64,000 nt of DNA, from assembly GCA_964563755.1 (NCBI GenBank), contig CAZLYC010000001.1, positions 1 through 64,000 of the forward strand, in the 5' to 3' direction. The notes beneath the pieces are model-generated. The model was not told the DNA's origin. It saw nothing but the letters and a program-made list of their open reading frames with translations, and did not search any database. The stretch comes from JABMQF01 sp964563755. Its GTDB lineage: Archaea > Nanobdellota > Nanobdellia > Woesearchaeales > UBA11576. The position numbers and the translations under genes were made by a program. Shown here piece by piece: positions 7,312 through 15,286 of this stretch. Each line of letters starts with the position of its first letter. Position 1 is the stretch's first letter.

Positions 7312-9794
7312 TCTTTCACTATATTCGCGACGTCCATCAGCTTGTCACCATCATCGAGCTTCATTATCCTCACGCCCTGAGTAGAGCGGCCTATAGTAGA
7401 AATCTGGTTGACACCCGTCCTTATTATGATTCCCTTATGCGAAATCAGCATTATCTCATCTTCATCAGTAACTGACTTGACTACAACAGCAGGACCATTT
7501 CTCTCCGAGCATATTATGTTCTTGACACCGACACCTCCTCTCTTTATGAACCTGTATTCAGGTATTGAGGTGCGCTTTCCATACCCGTTCTCTGTCAAAG
7601 TCAAGAGTGTCCTGTCATCTTCTGCTACGACCATGCCAATAACTTCGTCCTTACCCTTCAGAGTTATTCCTCTTACTCCTGCAGCAGCTCGGCCCATAGG
7701 TCTTACATCTGTCTCTGCGAACCTGACAGCCATCCCTTCCTTTGTAGCGATTATGACATTCATCTTACCGTCGGTAAGAACTGCATCGATAAGCTCGTCT
7801 CCTTCGTTTATGCTTATCGCTCTTATGCCGCCATTACGGGGGTTCGAGAACTCCTCAAGAGAAGTCTTCTTCACAGTGCCTTGCTTCGTGCACATCATTA
7901 TGAAATGCTGGTCATCGAACTGCCTGACTGGCAGGTATGCCTTTATCCTCTCACCATCTTTGAGCTGCATTAGATTCACAAGAGCCTTGCCCTTTGCCTG
8001 ACGCGAGGCTTCCGGGATCTCATAGACCTTAAGCCAATGCAGCTGTCCGAAGTTCGTTATGAAAAGAACTGTCGAATGTGTAGAAGATATGAAAAGATTC
8101 TCCACAAAGTCATCATCATTTGCTGAAGCACCGATTATACCCTTGCCACCGCGACCCTGCTGCCTGTAAGTATCGACCGGCAGGCGCTTAGCATATCCTG
8201 TATGCGTGATAGTGACGACAACATCGTGCTCTTCAATCATGTCCTCAACATTTATCTGCTCTTCCTCATCCGCGACCTGTTCTATGCCTGTCCTTCTCTT
8301 GTCTGCAAATTTGGACTTCAGCTCAAGAAGCTCCGACTTTATGACGTCAAGTATCCTCTGCTCTGAAGAGAGAATGGATTTCAGCTCTAATATCAATTGC
8401 AGCAATGACTTGTGCTCATCCTTTATCTTCTCGCGCTCAAGAGACGCGAGCCTCTGCAGCTTCATGTCAAGTATTGCCTTTGCCTGAGGTTCACTAAGAG
8501 AATAATCAGCAATAAGAACCAACCGTGCAACATCAGCATCCTTTGATTGCTTTATCTTCTGCACGACATTGTCAATATCATCGAGAGCTATTATTAGACC
8601 TTCAAGGATATGAGCTCTTTCTTCTGCCTTTGTCAGGTCGAACTGCGTCCTTCTCCTGACGACCTCGCGCCTATGATCTATGAAGCATGAAAGCATCTCC
8701 TTGAGATTCAGCATCCTCGGCTGATTGTTGACAAGAGCGAGGAACATTATGCCGAAAGTGGACTCAAGCCTGGAGTGCTTGTAGAGCTGGTTGAGGACAA
8801 TCTCAGGCGTAGCGTCGTTCTTCAGTTCAATAACTATACGCATGCCGTCCTTGTCAGACTCGTCGCGAATATCATGTATTCCTGTTATTCCCTTGTCCCT
8901 AACGAGGTCCGCAATCTCCTCTATAAGAAGAGACTTGTTCACCTGGTAAGGAATCTCATTGACTATGATTGCCTGCCTATTCCTGACAGTCTCTACTTCT
9001 GTTCTTGCACGTATCTTTACCTTCCCTTTTCCTGTCAGATATGCTGAGCGCACGCCTGCTGTGCCGAGTATCGTCGCACCGGTAGGAAAATCAGGACCCT
9101 TGACATACTTCATAAGCTCTTCAGGACCAAGACCAGTATTATCGATAAGAGCAACTGTGCCATCAATCACTTCTCCCATATTATGAGGAGGGATATTCGT
9201 CGCCATACCGACAGCTATTCCTGCGCTGCCATTCACAAGAAGATTAGGTATCTTACAAGGAAGGACTACCGGCTCCTTAAGTTCACCGTCGAAGTTGGGC
9301 TGGAAATCAACTGTCTCTTTATCCAAGTCCTCAAGAATCGCCTCAGCGACTTTAGAGAGGCGGGCTTCTGTATATCGCATAGCTGCTGCGCTGTCGCCAT
9401 CTACTGAACCGAAATTTCCCTGACCCTGTATCAGAGGATACCTGAGCGAGAAATCCTGAGCCATCCTAACCAAAGTATCGTAAGCAGCAGTATCACCATG
9501 AGGATGATATTTACCGATAACTTCTCCGACTATTCTCGCTGATTTCTTGAATGGCTTGTTAGATGCCATTCCAAGCTCATTCATAGCGAACAATACTCGC
9601 CTATGCACTGGCTTGAAGCCATCCCTGACATCAGGCAATGCCCTGCTCACAATGACAGACATAGAATAATCAAGATAAGAACGCTTAACTTCCTCTTCAA
9701 CAACAACAGAAATGATTTTCTGATTTATACGAGAATCAATCACTGGCTCTCCTGCCTTTTTCACTGCCTTTTTTTCCTGTTTTTCATCAGTCAT
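7308..9794 (-). CDS. gyrA: DNA gyrase subunit A (bacterial type)
   Basis: An 828-residue GyrA, the DNA breakage and reunion subunit of type IIA topoisomerase. The N-terminal winged-helix domain holds the catalytic tyrosine in MRYTEARLS (Y141), and the GKYHPHGD motif is at about 94-101. The C-terminal domain forms the DNA-wrapping beta-pinwheel, with a GyrA box variant RQQGRGGKG where QRRGGKG is usual. GyrA works with GyrB to introduce negative supercoils; no gyrB is in the window. A gyrase in an archaeon is of bacterial origin, known in several DPANN and euryarchaeal groups. A TATA box lies at 9853-9862. Topoisomerase VI is encoded at 59-62 kb. Confidence 0.95.
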   Translation of the reverse strand: MTDEKQEKKAVKKAGEPVIDSRINQKIISVVVEEEVKRSYLDYSMSVIVSRALPDVRDGFKPVHRRVLFAMNELGMASNKPFKKSARIVGEVIGKYHPHGDTAAYDTLVRMAQDFSLRYPLIQGQGNFGSVDGDSAAAMRYTEARLSKVAEAILEDLDKETVDFQPNFDGELKEPVVLPCKIPNLLVNGSAGIAVGMATNIPPHNMGEVIDGTVALIDNTGLGPEELMKYVKGPDFPTGATILGTAGVRSAYLTGKGKVKIRARTEVETVRNRQAIIVNEIPYQVNKSLLIEEIADLVRDKGITGIHDIRDESDKDGMRIVIELKNDATPEIVLNQLYKHSRLESTFGIMFLALVNNQPRMLNLKEMLSCFIDHRREVVRRRTQFDLTKAEERAHILEGLIIALDDIDNVVQKIKQSKDADVARLVLIADYSLSEPQAKAILDMKLQRLASLEREKIKDEHKSLLQLILELKSILSSEQRILDVIKSELLELKSKFADKRRTGIEQVADEEEQINVEDMIEEHDVVVTITHTGYAKRLPVDTYRQQGRGGKGIIGASANDDDFVENLFISSTHSTVLFITNFGQLHWLKVYEIPEASRQAKGKALVNLMQLKDGERIKAYLPVRQFDDQHFIMMCTKQGTVKKTSLEEFSNPRNGGIRAISINEGDELIDAVLTDGKMNVIIATKEGMAVRFAETDVRPMGRAAAGVRGITLKGKDEVIGMVVAEDDRTLLTLTENGYGKRTSIPEYRFIKRGGVGVKNIICSERNGPAVVVKSVTDEDEIMLISHKGIIIRTGVNQISTIGRSTQGVRIMKLDDGDKLMDVANIVKE

Positions 9795-9852
9795 CTTTGA
9801 AACCTAAAAATCACTTAAATCATATCAGAATAGCAATAGAAAAAATAATGTC

Positions 9853-9862
9853 TATTTATATG
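9853..9862 (-). promoter_or_regulatory. TATA-like box upstream of gyrA
   Basis: The minus strand reads CATATAAATA, about 60 bases before the gyrA start codon, which would leave a leader of roughly 30 bases. The wider 9795-9971 gap shows nothing else clear. Confidence 0.5.
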
Positions 9863-9971
9863 TGTTTTGTTTTTAGAATGGCGTTATAAGGCTTATAAGT
9901 GTTGAAAAATAGTATCTGGGGCTGTTGAATTACGGCGAATTAGAGGCTGAAACGGCTGTTAAAAAAATAGT

Positions 9972-10130
9972 TTACTGAGTCGTCTCTTTTATTACGTTTT
10001 CACGCACACCAAAGCTCTTGCCGCAATAGACGCATCTCTTCCTCTTATCAGACAGAATCTTTGTATCAGTATTGTATTTCATGTCGTGGCCGCAATTAGG
10101 GCAATGGACCAGAAAATAGAAACCGCTCAT
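9972..10130 (-). CDS. 52-residue zinc ribbon protein
   Basis: A small protein reading MSGFYFLVHCPNCGHDMKYN, then a second knuckle CVYCGKSFGV, so a four-cysteine zinc ribbon (CPNC...CVYC). The stop is TAA at 9972-9974. The start codon is 10 bases from the scpB stop, so it is translated from the same transcript. Small ribbons of this kind are usual in archaea and often bind nucleic acid; no specific role can be given. Confidence 0.75.
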   Translation of the reverse strand: MSGFYFLVHCPNCGHDMKYNTDTKILSDKRKRCVYCGKSFGVRENVIKETTQ

Positions 10131-10139
10131 TTTAGAATC

Positions 10140-11291
10140 TCATTTTTCTTCTTCGGACCCGTCGAACTGTCCAGGAAATTCCTCTGCAGGAAGAGGCCCT
10201 GACTCCTTATCTTCAGCAGACTCCGTATCCTCTTCTTGTTCCTCTTTAACATCTTGTTTTACAGGCTCTTCCTTTTTCACTTCCTTCTTATCAGGTCTCT
10301 TAGGTGAAGGCCTGGATTTACCTATCAGGCTGCTCTTGACAAATTCCTCAAGCTTAGGATGGAGCTTCCTCTCCTCAACCAATTCCTCCTTTTTCTCTTC
10401 GACAGCCTCTTCAGCAAGAAGCTCCCTTGCGATGCGCCGCGCCTTCTCTTCAGGAGTCTCTGCCTGAGCCTGTTTGAAATTCGTTGCCTTGTTAATCCCT
10501 TTTTCTTCAGGAGACTTTTCATTTTCAATCGCTTTTGCGATTTCTTCCTTCGGAAGCTCATAGACCTCGAGCTCTGCGCCTGACTTGGGCTTCTGCATAG
10601 GGGGGAGTTCGTCTGAAAAAGTATCAAGTTTTGGCGCTGAAGAATCTTTCTTGACTTCTTGATTAACTTCTTGCCCGGCTTCTTGTCCAGCATCTTCCTT
10701 AGCTTCCTCTTGAGGCTGCGCTTCCTGTCCTGAACCCGGCTGCAAAGCTTCCGCCTCGCTGAACTCTTCCATCTTCTTCTGGACGGCAACTTCCATATCC
10801 TTAAATTCGGTGAATGCGTCCTTTATCGCGCTGTTCGTCGGAAGGTCGAAATAATCAAGGAACTTCTGAGTCACTTTAATCATGAAACTCTTGCCATGCT
10901 TCTCCTTTATTATGAAACCCAGTCGCTCAAGCTCTGCAATGTGGTCATAAGCCTTGTTGGTCCTTATCTTTATGACAGAAGACTGCAATACAGGCTGCTT
11001 CCATGCAATGACTGCCAATGTCTCAAGTATAGACTTGCTAAGCTCAGTATGCGGATTTATCCTCCTGACAAGAGGAAGAAAAGCTTCCCTAACAGTAAGC
11101 TTCCAGCCCTCATTCTCCTCGATAATCATTAAAGGTCGGTCTGCCATCTCATAATCCACGATAAGATCCTTCACAGCCGCTTTTATCAGGCCAGGATTCT
11201 TGATCTCTAGAAGAGTCTGGAACTCGTTTATCGATACAGTCCTGCCTGCCGCAAAAAGAATAGCCTCGACCTCTCTTTTTATTTCCGCCAT
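10140..11291 (-). CDS. scpB: segregation and condensation protein B with long charged tail
   Basis: The first 155 or so residues are ScpB: two winged helices with ILFAAGRTVSINEFQTLLEI, then LETLAVIAWKQPVLQSSVIK and LGFIIKEKHGKSFMIK. ScpB dimers bind the kleisin ScpA in SMC condensin. The remaining 225 residues form a very acidic and basic low-complexity tail rich in Glu, Lys, Gln and Pro, absent from standard ScpB (about 180-200 residues). No scpA or smc is visible in this window. The tail includes many EEAKEDAGQE-like stretches, probably disordered. Confidence 0.88.
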   Translation of the reverse strand: MAEIKREVEAILFAAGRTVSINEFQTLLEIKNPGLIKAAVKDLIVDYEMADRPLMIIEENEGWKLTVREAFLPLVRRINPHTELSKSILETLAVIAWKQPVLQSSVIKIRTNKAYDHIAELERLGFIIKEKHGKSFMIKVTQKFLDYFDLPTNSAIKDAFTEFKDMEVAVQKKMEEFSEAEALQPGSGQEAQPQEEAKEDAGQEAGQEVNQEVKKDSSAPKLDTFSDELPPMQKPKSGAELEVYELPKEEIAKAIENEKSPEEKGINKATNFKQAQAETPEEKARRIARELLAEEAVEEKKEELVEERKLHPKLEEFVKSSLIGKSRPSPKRPDKKEVKKEEPVKQDVKEEQEEDTESAEDKESGPLPAEEFPGQFDGSEEEK

Positions 11292-11340
11292 TTGATTACC
11301 TTTTGAAAAGACTGAATATTTCTGAATGTCGATTATAAAT

Positions 11341-12003
11341 CTACTTTGCCTTCTTCAACTTGAAAACCGCGCCCTCTTTAGTCACTATGCCTGCTTTCTC
11401 ATAATTCGCGAGCAGAGCCTCGACATTGTCCTTAGGTATGCCTGTAATCTTCGCTATATCTTCTGAAGACCTTGGCTTCTCAAGAGCAGCATTCAGGAAA
11501 TTCCTTACAAGAATATCAGTATTCTTCTGCACAAGCTGAACTTTTGCTGACGTGTCCTTGAGCTTAAGGCCCAAGTCATGCATCTTCAAGAGGAAATCGT
11601 TGAAGAACCCATTCATGAAATTCGCTTTGAGTGATAATACTGAAGGCTGAAGTATCTCAACAGATGAAGGCGTGAAATCAAAAAGGAAACCTGAAAGAGT
11701 ATCAACATCATGGAACCATATCTCAAGCTCTGAGAATGTTATGAAAAGCTTGCCTTTCTCCTCTGCCTCAAAGGTCTGCTCTGAAACAAGCTCAGCCTTC
11801 TCCATGTTCCTTACCTTATCCACAACAAGCTGTATGGCCTCCTCAACATAATCCTTTGGAGCGCCCAATACCTCTATCACTGTACGAACAAGGACCTGTC
11901 CAGCATCAATACGCTGCTTGTCAGTAAGGACTTTCTTCGCTTCTTTTGGCACTTCTTTTGCTGCATCTTTTACTTCCTTTTTCTGCTTGCTTTTAGCGGC
12001 CAT
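11341..12003 (-). CDS. conserved-type protein with C-terminal winged helix, unknown function
   Basis: A 220-residue soluble protein I cannot name. The N-terminus is Lys/Glu rich. A central region reads FSELEIWFHDVDTLSGFLFD and VLSLKANFMNGFFNDFLLK. The last 55 residues look like a winged helix (SSEDIAKITGIPKDNVEALL, then YEKAGIVTKEGAVFKLKK). The ATG at 12003 is chosen over an upstream alternative frame start. It is upstream of scpB in the same direction with a 49-base gap, so it may act with the condensin, but it does not show the ScpA kleisin ends. Confidence 0.55.
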   Translation of the reverse strand: MAAKSKQKKEVKDAAKEVPKEAKKVLTDKQRIDAGQVLVRTVIEVLGAPKDYVEEAIQLVVDKVRNMEKAELVSEQTFEAEEKGKLFITFSELEIWFHDVDTLSGFLFDFTPSSVEILQPSVLSLKANFMNGFFNDFLLKMHDLGLKLKDTSAKVQLVQKNTDILVRNFLNAALEKPRSSEDIAKITGIPKDNVEALLANYEKAGIVTKEGAVFKLKKAK

Positions 12004-12060
12004 AAGCACTTAAAAAATCAGGTCGGTTTATATATCTTATGGAAAATAAAAAACAAAGCT

Positions 12061-13110
12061 TCAGAGCCTTTTAAAGAGCAATATCACGAGGATAAGAGCC
12101 AGCAATATAATCAGGAAATATATCGTCATGTCCCTTGCCTTTGCACTGCTTGACCTGAACACCACACCCTGATTTGATGATGAAACATTCGACGTGTTTA
12201 TCTTTCTCTTTGAAGCATTTGAAACAGAGCTATCTGTAACTGCCGCAGAAGTGATCTTGTTTGCAGACCTTATACTGCCTGATGAATCTGAAATGACTTT
12301 TAGAGGGATACTGAATTCTTTAGGGGTTGAACGGCCTGAAAGCAGCAGCTTCACTTTCAATGTGTAATTTCCTGCTGATGCATTGACAACATTATCAAGG
12401 TCGAATGTCACATTCGAGAAAGCCGGCAGATTTATCGTCAGCCTGTTCTCCTCACGCTCACCCGAATAGCATTTCGATGAACGAAACACATAGCTCCACG
12501 CATCAAATTCCAAATCCTCTTCGGTTGGATTGAGTGCCAGGACTCTTGTCCTGAAATTCTCTCCTGAACGGATAGTTGAAACGCTATCTGATATTGAGAA
12601 AGACACTTCTTTGTCCATGACTGCCGGAATCTGCTCGTCCCAATCATCTGCGCATCCTAAAACAGATAAGTCGACCGGCTTTGTTGCATTGACGTCGAGA
12701 CCCTCCGCAACTATCCTGAAATCACCGTTAGAGAAACACCTTAGGAAAGAGATGTTCGCAGAAAGATTGTAAGATATGAACCTTGTTGGAATGGAGAGCT
12801 TTGATTTTGTAGAGACCGCAGCTCCTGAACTGTTCACTATCCAGACATATACAGTGAGCTTTAGGGTTGAACCGCGATAGATTAACAACGGTATGCTGAT
12901 GTTTGAGCCAAGAGTTATTTCATCTGCAGATGCAGTAGCCACATCTTCTATAACAATCACATCTCCTATAATAATATAGGAAGAGTTCCTGTCACCAACA
13001 TTCACTTTCACAGCTATATCTCTCTTGAAAATATCTGTTTTAGAAAGGTCTGCTTTCACCAGCGCTGCGCAAAGCAGCAGAGGTATTGCAACATAAAAAA
13101 GTAATCTCAT
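12061..13110 (-). CDS. secreted surface protein with C-terminal membrane anchor
   Basis: A 349-residue exported protein. The ATG at 13110 opens with a signal peptide (MRLLFYVAIPLLLCAALVKA); the open frame extends 16 residues upstream. The body is beta-rich with repeated Ig-like or CARDB-like stretches (for example RTRVLALNPTEEDLEFDAWS) and many N-x-S/T sites. It ends with a Ser-rich linker and a single membrane helix (IYFLIILLALILVILLFKRL). The layout suggests an S-layer associated or adhesion protein. No specific function can be assigned. Confidence 0.7.
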   Translation of the reverse strand: MRLLFYVAIPLLLCAALVKADLSKTDIFKRDIAVKVNVGDRNSSYIIIGDVIVIEDVATASADEITLGSNISIPLLIYRGSTLKLTVYVWIVNSSGAAVSTKSKLSIPTRFISYNLSANISFLRCFSNGDFRIVAEGLDVNATKPVDLSVLGCADDWDEQIPAVMDKEVSFSISDSVSTIRSGENFRTRVLALNPTEEDLEFDAWSYVFRSSKCYSGEREENRLTINLPAFSNVTFDLDNVVNASAGNYTLKVKLLLSGRSTPKEFSIPLKVISDSSGSIRSANKITSAAVTDSSVSNASKRKINTSNVSSSNQGVVFRSSSAKARDMTIYFLIILLALILVILLFKRL

Positions 13111-13313
13111 ACATAACAATATGCTTCCTTGCTTTATGTTCTCTACCCTAAAACACACAGAAGATATTCAGCAGAAAAGACAGCCATACGGAGGGTCTGA
13201 AAATGCTCCGCAGAATGCTAAATCAACCGAAAAATAATATATCAAATATGCTGTGTATCCGTCGAAATAATCACATCAGTGTTTGTTGTCACTATTTTGG
13301 AATACTAATATAA

Positions 13314-13322
13314 GTTTAAATA
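13314..13322 (+). promoter_or_regulatory. TATA box for the coiled-coil gene trio
   Basis: GTTTAAATA about 55 bases before ATG 13370, predicting a leader of about 30 bases that includes the strong ribosome binding site GGGGGG at 13359-13364. Confidence 0.5.
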
Positions 13323-13369
13323 GATATTTGGTTAGCTATCCGCCAGTAGGTTTTATTTGGGGGGTAATA

Positions 13370-14125
13370 ATGGGAATATTTGGGTTTTTAAAAAAAGGTA
13401 AAGCAGACACTGCTACGGCAGAGATGGAACTGCCTCCGCTTCCAAGCATGGACGACCTCGGGGGATTTCCACAGGCGCACAAAGAAGAGCTGCCTCCGCT
13501 GCCAGATTCATTCTTGCCTCCATTGCCAACAGAATTCCCTTCATCAGTACCTCCTGCTCCACAAGAGACAACAATAAAGGCACCTAGATTTGAGATGTCA
13601 ATGCCTGCGCCACAGGAAAAGCCAGAGCCGCAGAAGATAGAAGTGACAAAGCCTGTTGAATCACATGAAGAAGATATGCATGAAACGTCTCCAACGATGG
13701 AATTCCCTGCAATGCCTGACATGCCTTCTGAAGAGGTCGTGCCTGACACAGTCCCTCCGCTAGAGGAATTGCCAGAGCCGCCTGAATACACTTATGTTCC
13801 AGAGAAACGAGAGATTCCAAAGATGGAAATGCAGCGTCCAGAGCCTGTTGAAGAGATAATACCAAGATACGCACCAGAAGAGATGGAACCGCAGAAGAGA
13901 AGACTGGTGCGCGGACCGACGTTCATGAAGACAGAGAGCGTAAGGACAATGCTTGAGAACATAGAACTCATAAGGACTAAATTCAAGGATGAAGACGACG
14001 TATTCTTCAGGATAACTGAAATCAAGAATGTCCAGGACCAGAAATATGAAGGGTTCAGGCAGACACTTGAAGACATGCAGAGGAAACTCCTCTTCATAGA
14101 CAAGACATTATTCGAATCAAGATAG
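13370..14125 (+). CDS. Pro-rich coiled-coil protein A of a three-gene cluster
   Basis: A 251-residue soluble protein starting MGIFGFLKKGK at ATG 13370, chosen because a GGGGGGT run sits just upstream. The frame is open 29 codons further up without a good start. Residues about 20-175 are a Pro/Glu-rich low-complexity linker with repeated LPPLP motifs. The last 75 residues are helical (GPTFMKTESVRTMLENIELI, ending with QRKLLFIDKTLFESR). This C-terminal block aligns with the whole of the next protein (14135-14365). It is the first of three adjacent genes with the same core. Function unknown. Confidence 0.65.
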   Translation: MGIFGFLKKGKADTATAEMELPPLPSMDDLGGFPQAHKEELPPLPDSFLPPLPTEFPSSVPPAPQETTIKAPRFEMSMPAPQEKPEPQKIEVTKPVESHEEDMHETSPTMEFPAMPDMPSEEVVPDTVPPLEELPEPPEYTYVPEKREIPKMEMQRPEPVEEIIPRYAPEEMEPQKRRLVRGPTFMKTESVRTMLENIELIRTKFKDEDDVFFRITEIKNVQDQKYEGFRQTLEDMQRKLLFIDKTLFESR

Positions 14126-14134
14126 GTGAAACAA

Positions 14135-14365
14135 ATGGAAAGACAAGCACCGGTATTCGTAAAAGTCGAGGAATACAAAGACGTACTCGACATACTCGAC
14201 CTCGTCAAGAACAAGATAAAAGAGGCGAAAGCGACAATAAAAGAGATCAACGACCTCAAGAACCAGGAAGATTCAGAGCTCGCCATATGGACAAACGAGA
14301 TAGCTGATATCGAGAGAAAGATAGACTTCGTAGACCAGACACTACTCGAACCGGAGAACCTGTAA
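14135..14365 (+). CDS. coiled-coil protein B of the three-gene cluster
   Basis: A 76-residue helical protein. ATG 14135 is preferred over GTG 14126 because an AGGTGA lies 6-11 bases before it and overlaps the stop of the previous gene. The pattern FVKVEEYKDVLDILDLVKNK, then an ERKIDFVDQTLLEP ending, matches the C-terminal block of protein A residue by residue in spacing. It is followed by gene C after one base. Such a short protein is probably one partner in a heteromeric coiled coil. Confidence 0.65.
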   Translation: MERQAPVFVKVEEYKDVLDILDLVKNKIKEAKATIKEINDLKNQEDSELAIWTNEIADIERKIDFVDQTLLEPENL

Positions 14366-14366
14366 G

Positions 14367-14714
14367 ATGGAAGATGGCCAATATTTCGTACAGATAAAAG
14401 ATCCGCTTGAGATAAGAAGGACACTTCTAGGCAATTCCAGGCAGACAATCCAGATACTGCAAAGATACGAAAGGATAAAAGACCTAAGGGTCAAGAAACT
14501 GGAGAAGATATCAAAATTAAGAGGGACTAACAGGGAAGTAAACCTGCTGGTCGCGAAAATGAAGAAGGCATTCCCTGCAGCAGACTTAAGAATCAGGCTC
14601 GACAAGGAGACAAAGCCTTCCAAGGAAAGGAAATCTGAAGTCAAAGGCGACGAACTCGCAAAGCTTGAACATGAGCTTAGACGAATAGAAGAGAAGATAG
14701 GGAAGATACGTTAG
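14367..14714 (+). CDS. coiled-coil protein C of the three-gene cluster
   Basis: A 115-residue helical protein starting MEDGQYFVQIKDPLEIRRTL. The opening FVQIKDPLEIRRTL resembles the FVKVEEYKDVLDIL opening of protein B, so the three genes look like diverged copies. The rest is charged coiled coil ending with a heptad-like tail (ELAKLEHELRRIEEKIGKIR). It starts one base after gene B. Together A, B and C look like a dedicated complex; the partner process is unknown. Confidence 0.65.
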   Translation: MEDGQYFVQIKDPLEIRRTLLGNSRQTIQILQRYERIKDLRVKKLEKISKLRGTNREVNLLVAKMKKAFPAADLRIRLDKETKPSKERKSEVKGDELAKLEHELRRIEEKIGKIR

Positions 14715-14745
14715 TTTTAAATAAACAAATTCTATATCTTACAAT

Positions 14746-15006
14746 ATGGGCGTGTTCATAAGAACTATAATGATAATAACAATAGTCGGACTATTACTTC
14801 TTGATTTAAGCGTAGTCTTGCTCGCAAAAGGACACGATATGGAACACTGCAAAACTTCGCTAATGCAGAAAGGATACAGTCCTGAAAAAGTTCAGGAAGG
14901 ATGCCAATTCCCTCAAGACCTAGTCGATAATAGATATATAATATACGGAATTTCAGCCACCCTTATATTGGCAGCAGCAATAACATTTATAGCTAAAGGA
15001 GATTAG
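14746..15006 (+). CDS. two-helix membrane protein
   Basis: An 86-residue protein with two membrane helices (TIMIITIVGLLLLDLSVVLL, then IYGISATLILAAAITFI) and a 40-residue loop carrying two cysteines (HCKTSLMQKGYSPEKVQEGC) that could form a disulfide if the loop is outside. A TATA-like TTTTAAATA lies upstream near 14715-14723, giving a short leader. No family recognised. Confidence 0.55.
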   Translation: MGVFIRTIMIITIVGLLLLDLSVVLLAKGHDMEHCKTSLMQKGYSPEKVQEGCQFPQDLVDNRYIIYGISATLILAAAITFIAKGD

Positions 15007-15015
15007 TTTTATATA
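15007..15015 (+). promoter_or_regulatory. TATA box of tRNA-Leu
   Basis: TTTTATATA about 30 bases before the tRNA 5' end at 15041. Confidence 0.5.
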
Positions 15016-15040
15016 CCAGTCAAATTTTACAAAACTATAC

Positions 15041-15203
15041 GAGGGGGTGCCGGAGTGGCCAAACGGGACAGTTTTTAGTGTCTCTCAGGCACTGAAAGTT
15101 CAAACTCAAGTTAGTTGAGTGCTGAGGCTTATCGCCAGTGAAGAACTCCTATGGGCCATCTGTTGGCTTAGTGCCTACTAGGGTTCAAATCCCTACCCCC
15201 TCA
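15041..15203 (+). tRNA. tRNA-Leu (type II), interrupted; anticodon not settled
   Basis: The acceptor stem GAGGGGG/CCCCCTC with A73, the D arm (CCG, AGTGGCCAAA, CGG) and the T arm TAGGG TTCAAAT CCCTA are clear. A short hairpin GGC TTAGT GCC just before the T stem is a typical leucine variable arm. The gene is 163 bases, so roughly 80 bases must be removed. The 5' half of the anticodon region is ACAGTTTTTAG; ACAG can pair with CTGT just before the variable arm. By strict numbering the anticodon would be TTA. A one-base shift gives TAG, which with A73 and the long variable arm makes leucine most likely. The splice sites are not resolved. Confidence 0.75.
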
Positions 15204-15233
15204 TTTTTTAGAAAAAAAAATGAAGTAAAACAT

Positions 15234-15267
15234 GGGCGGCGTTCGCACCTTCGGTGCTCAGCCACCC
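15234..15267. other. GC-rich hairpin in the leader region of the PHP gene
   Basis: GGGCGGC at 15234-15240 pairs with GCCACCC at 15261-15267, enclosing GCACC/GGTGC. On the plus strand the outer stem has a C-A mismatch. On the minus strand the same position is a G-U wobble, the loop is GAA, and the internal loop is UGA facing GAAC, which can form sheared G-A pairs. The minus-strand transcript therefore folds better. On the minus strand it is soon followed by a T9 run (15211-15219 as A on the plus strand). Confidence 0.5.
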
Positions 15268-15286
15268 GATTTGAGGAAGAAAATAT

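Noticed and set aside
11341..12003. ScpA kleisin partner for ScpB
   Set aside because: The protein has a C-terminal winged helix, but the N-terminal kleisin helices typical of ScpA are not visible.
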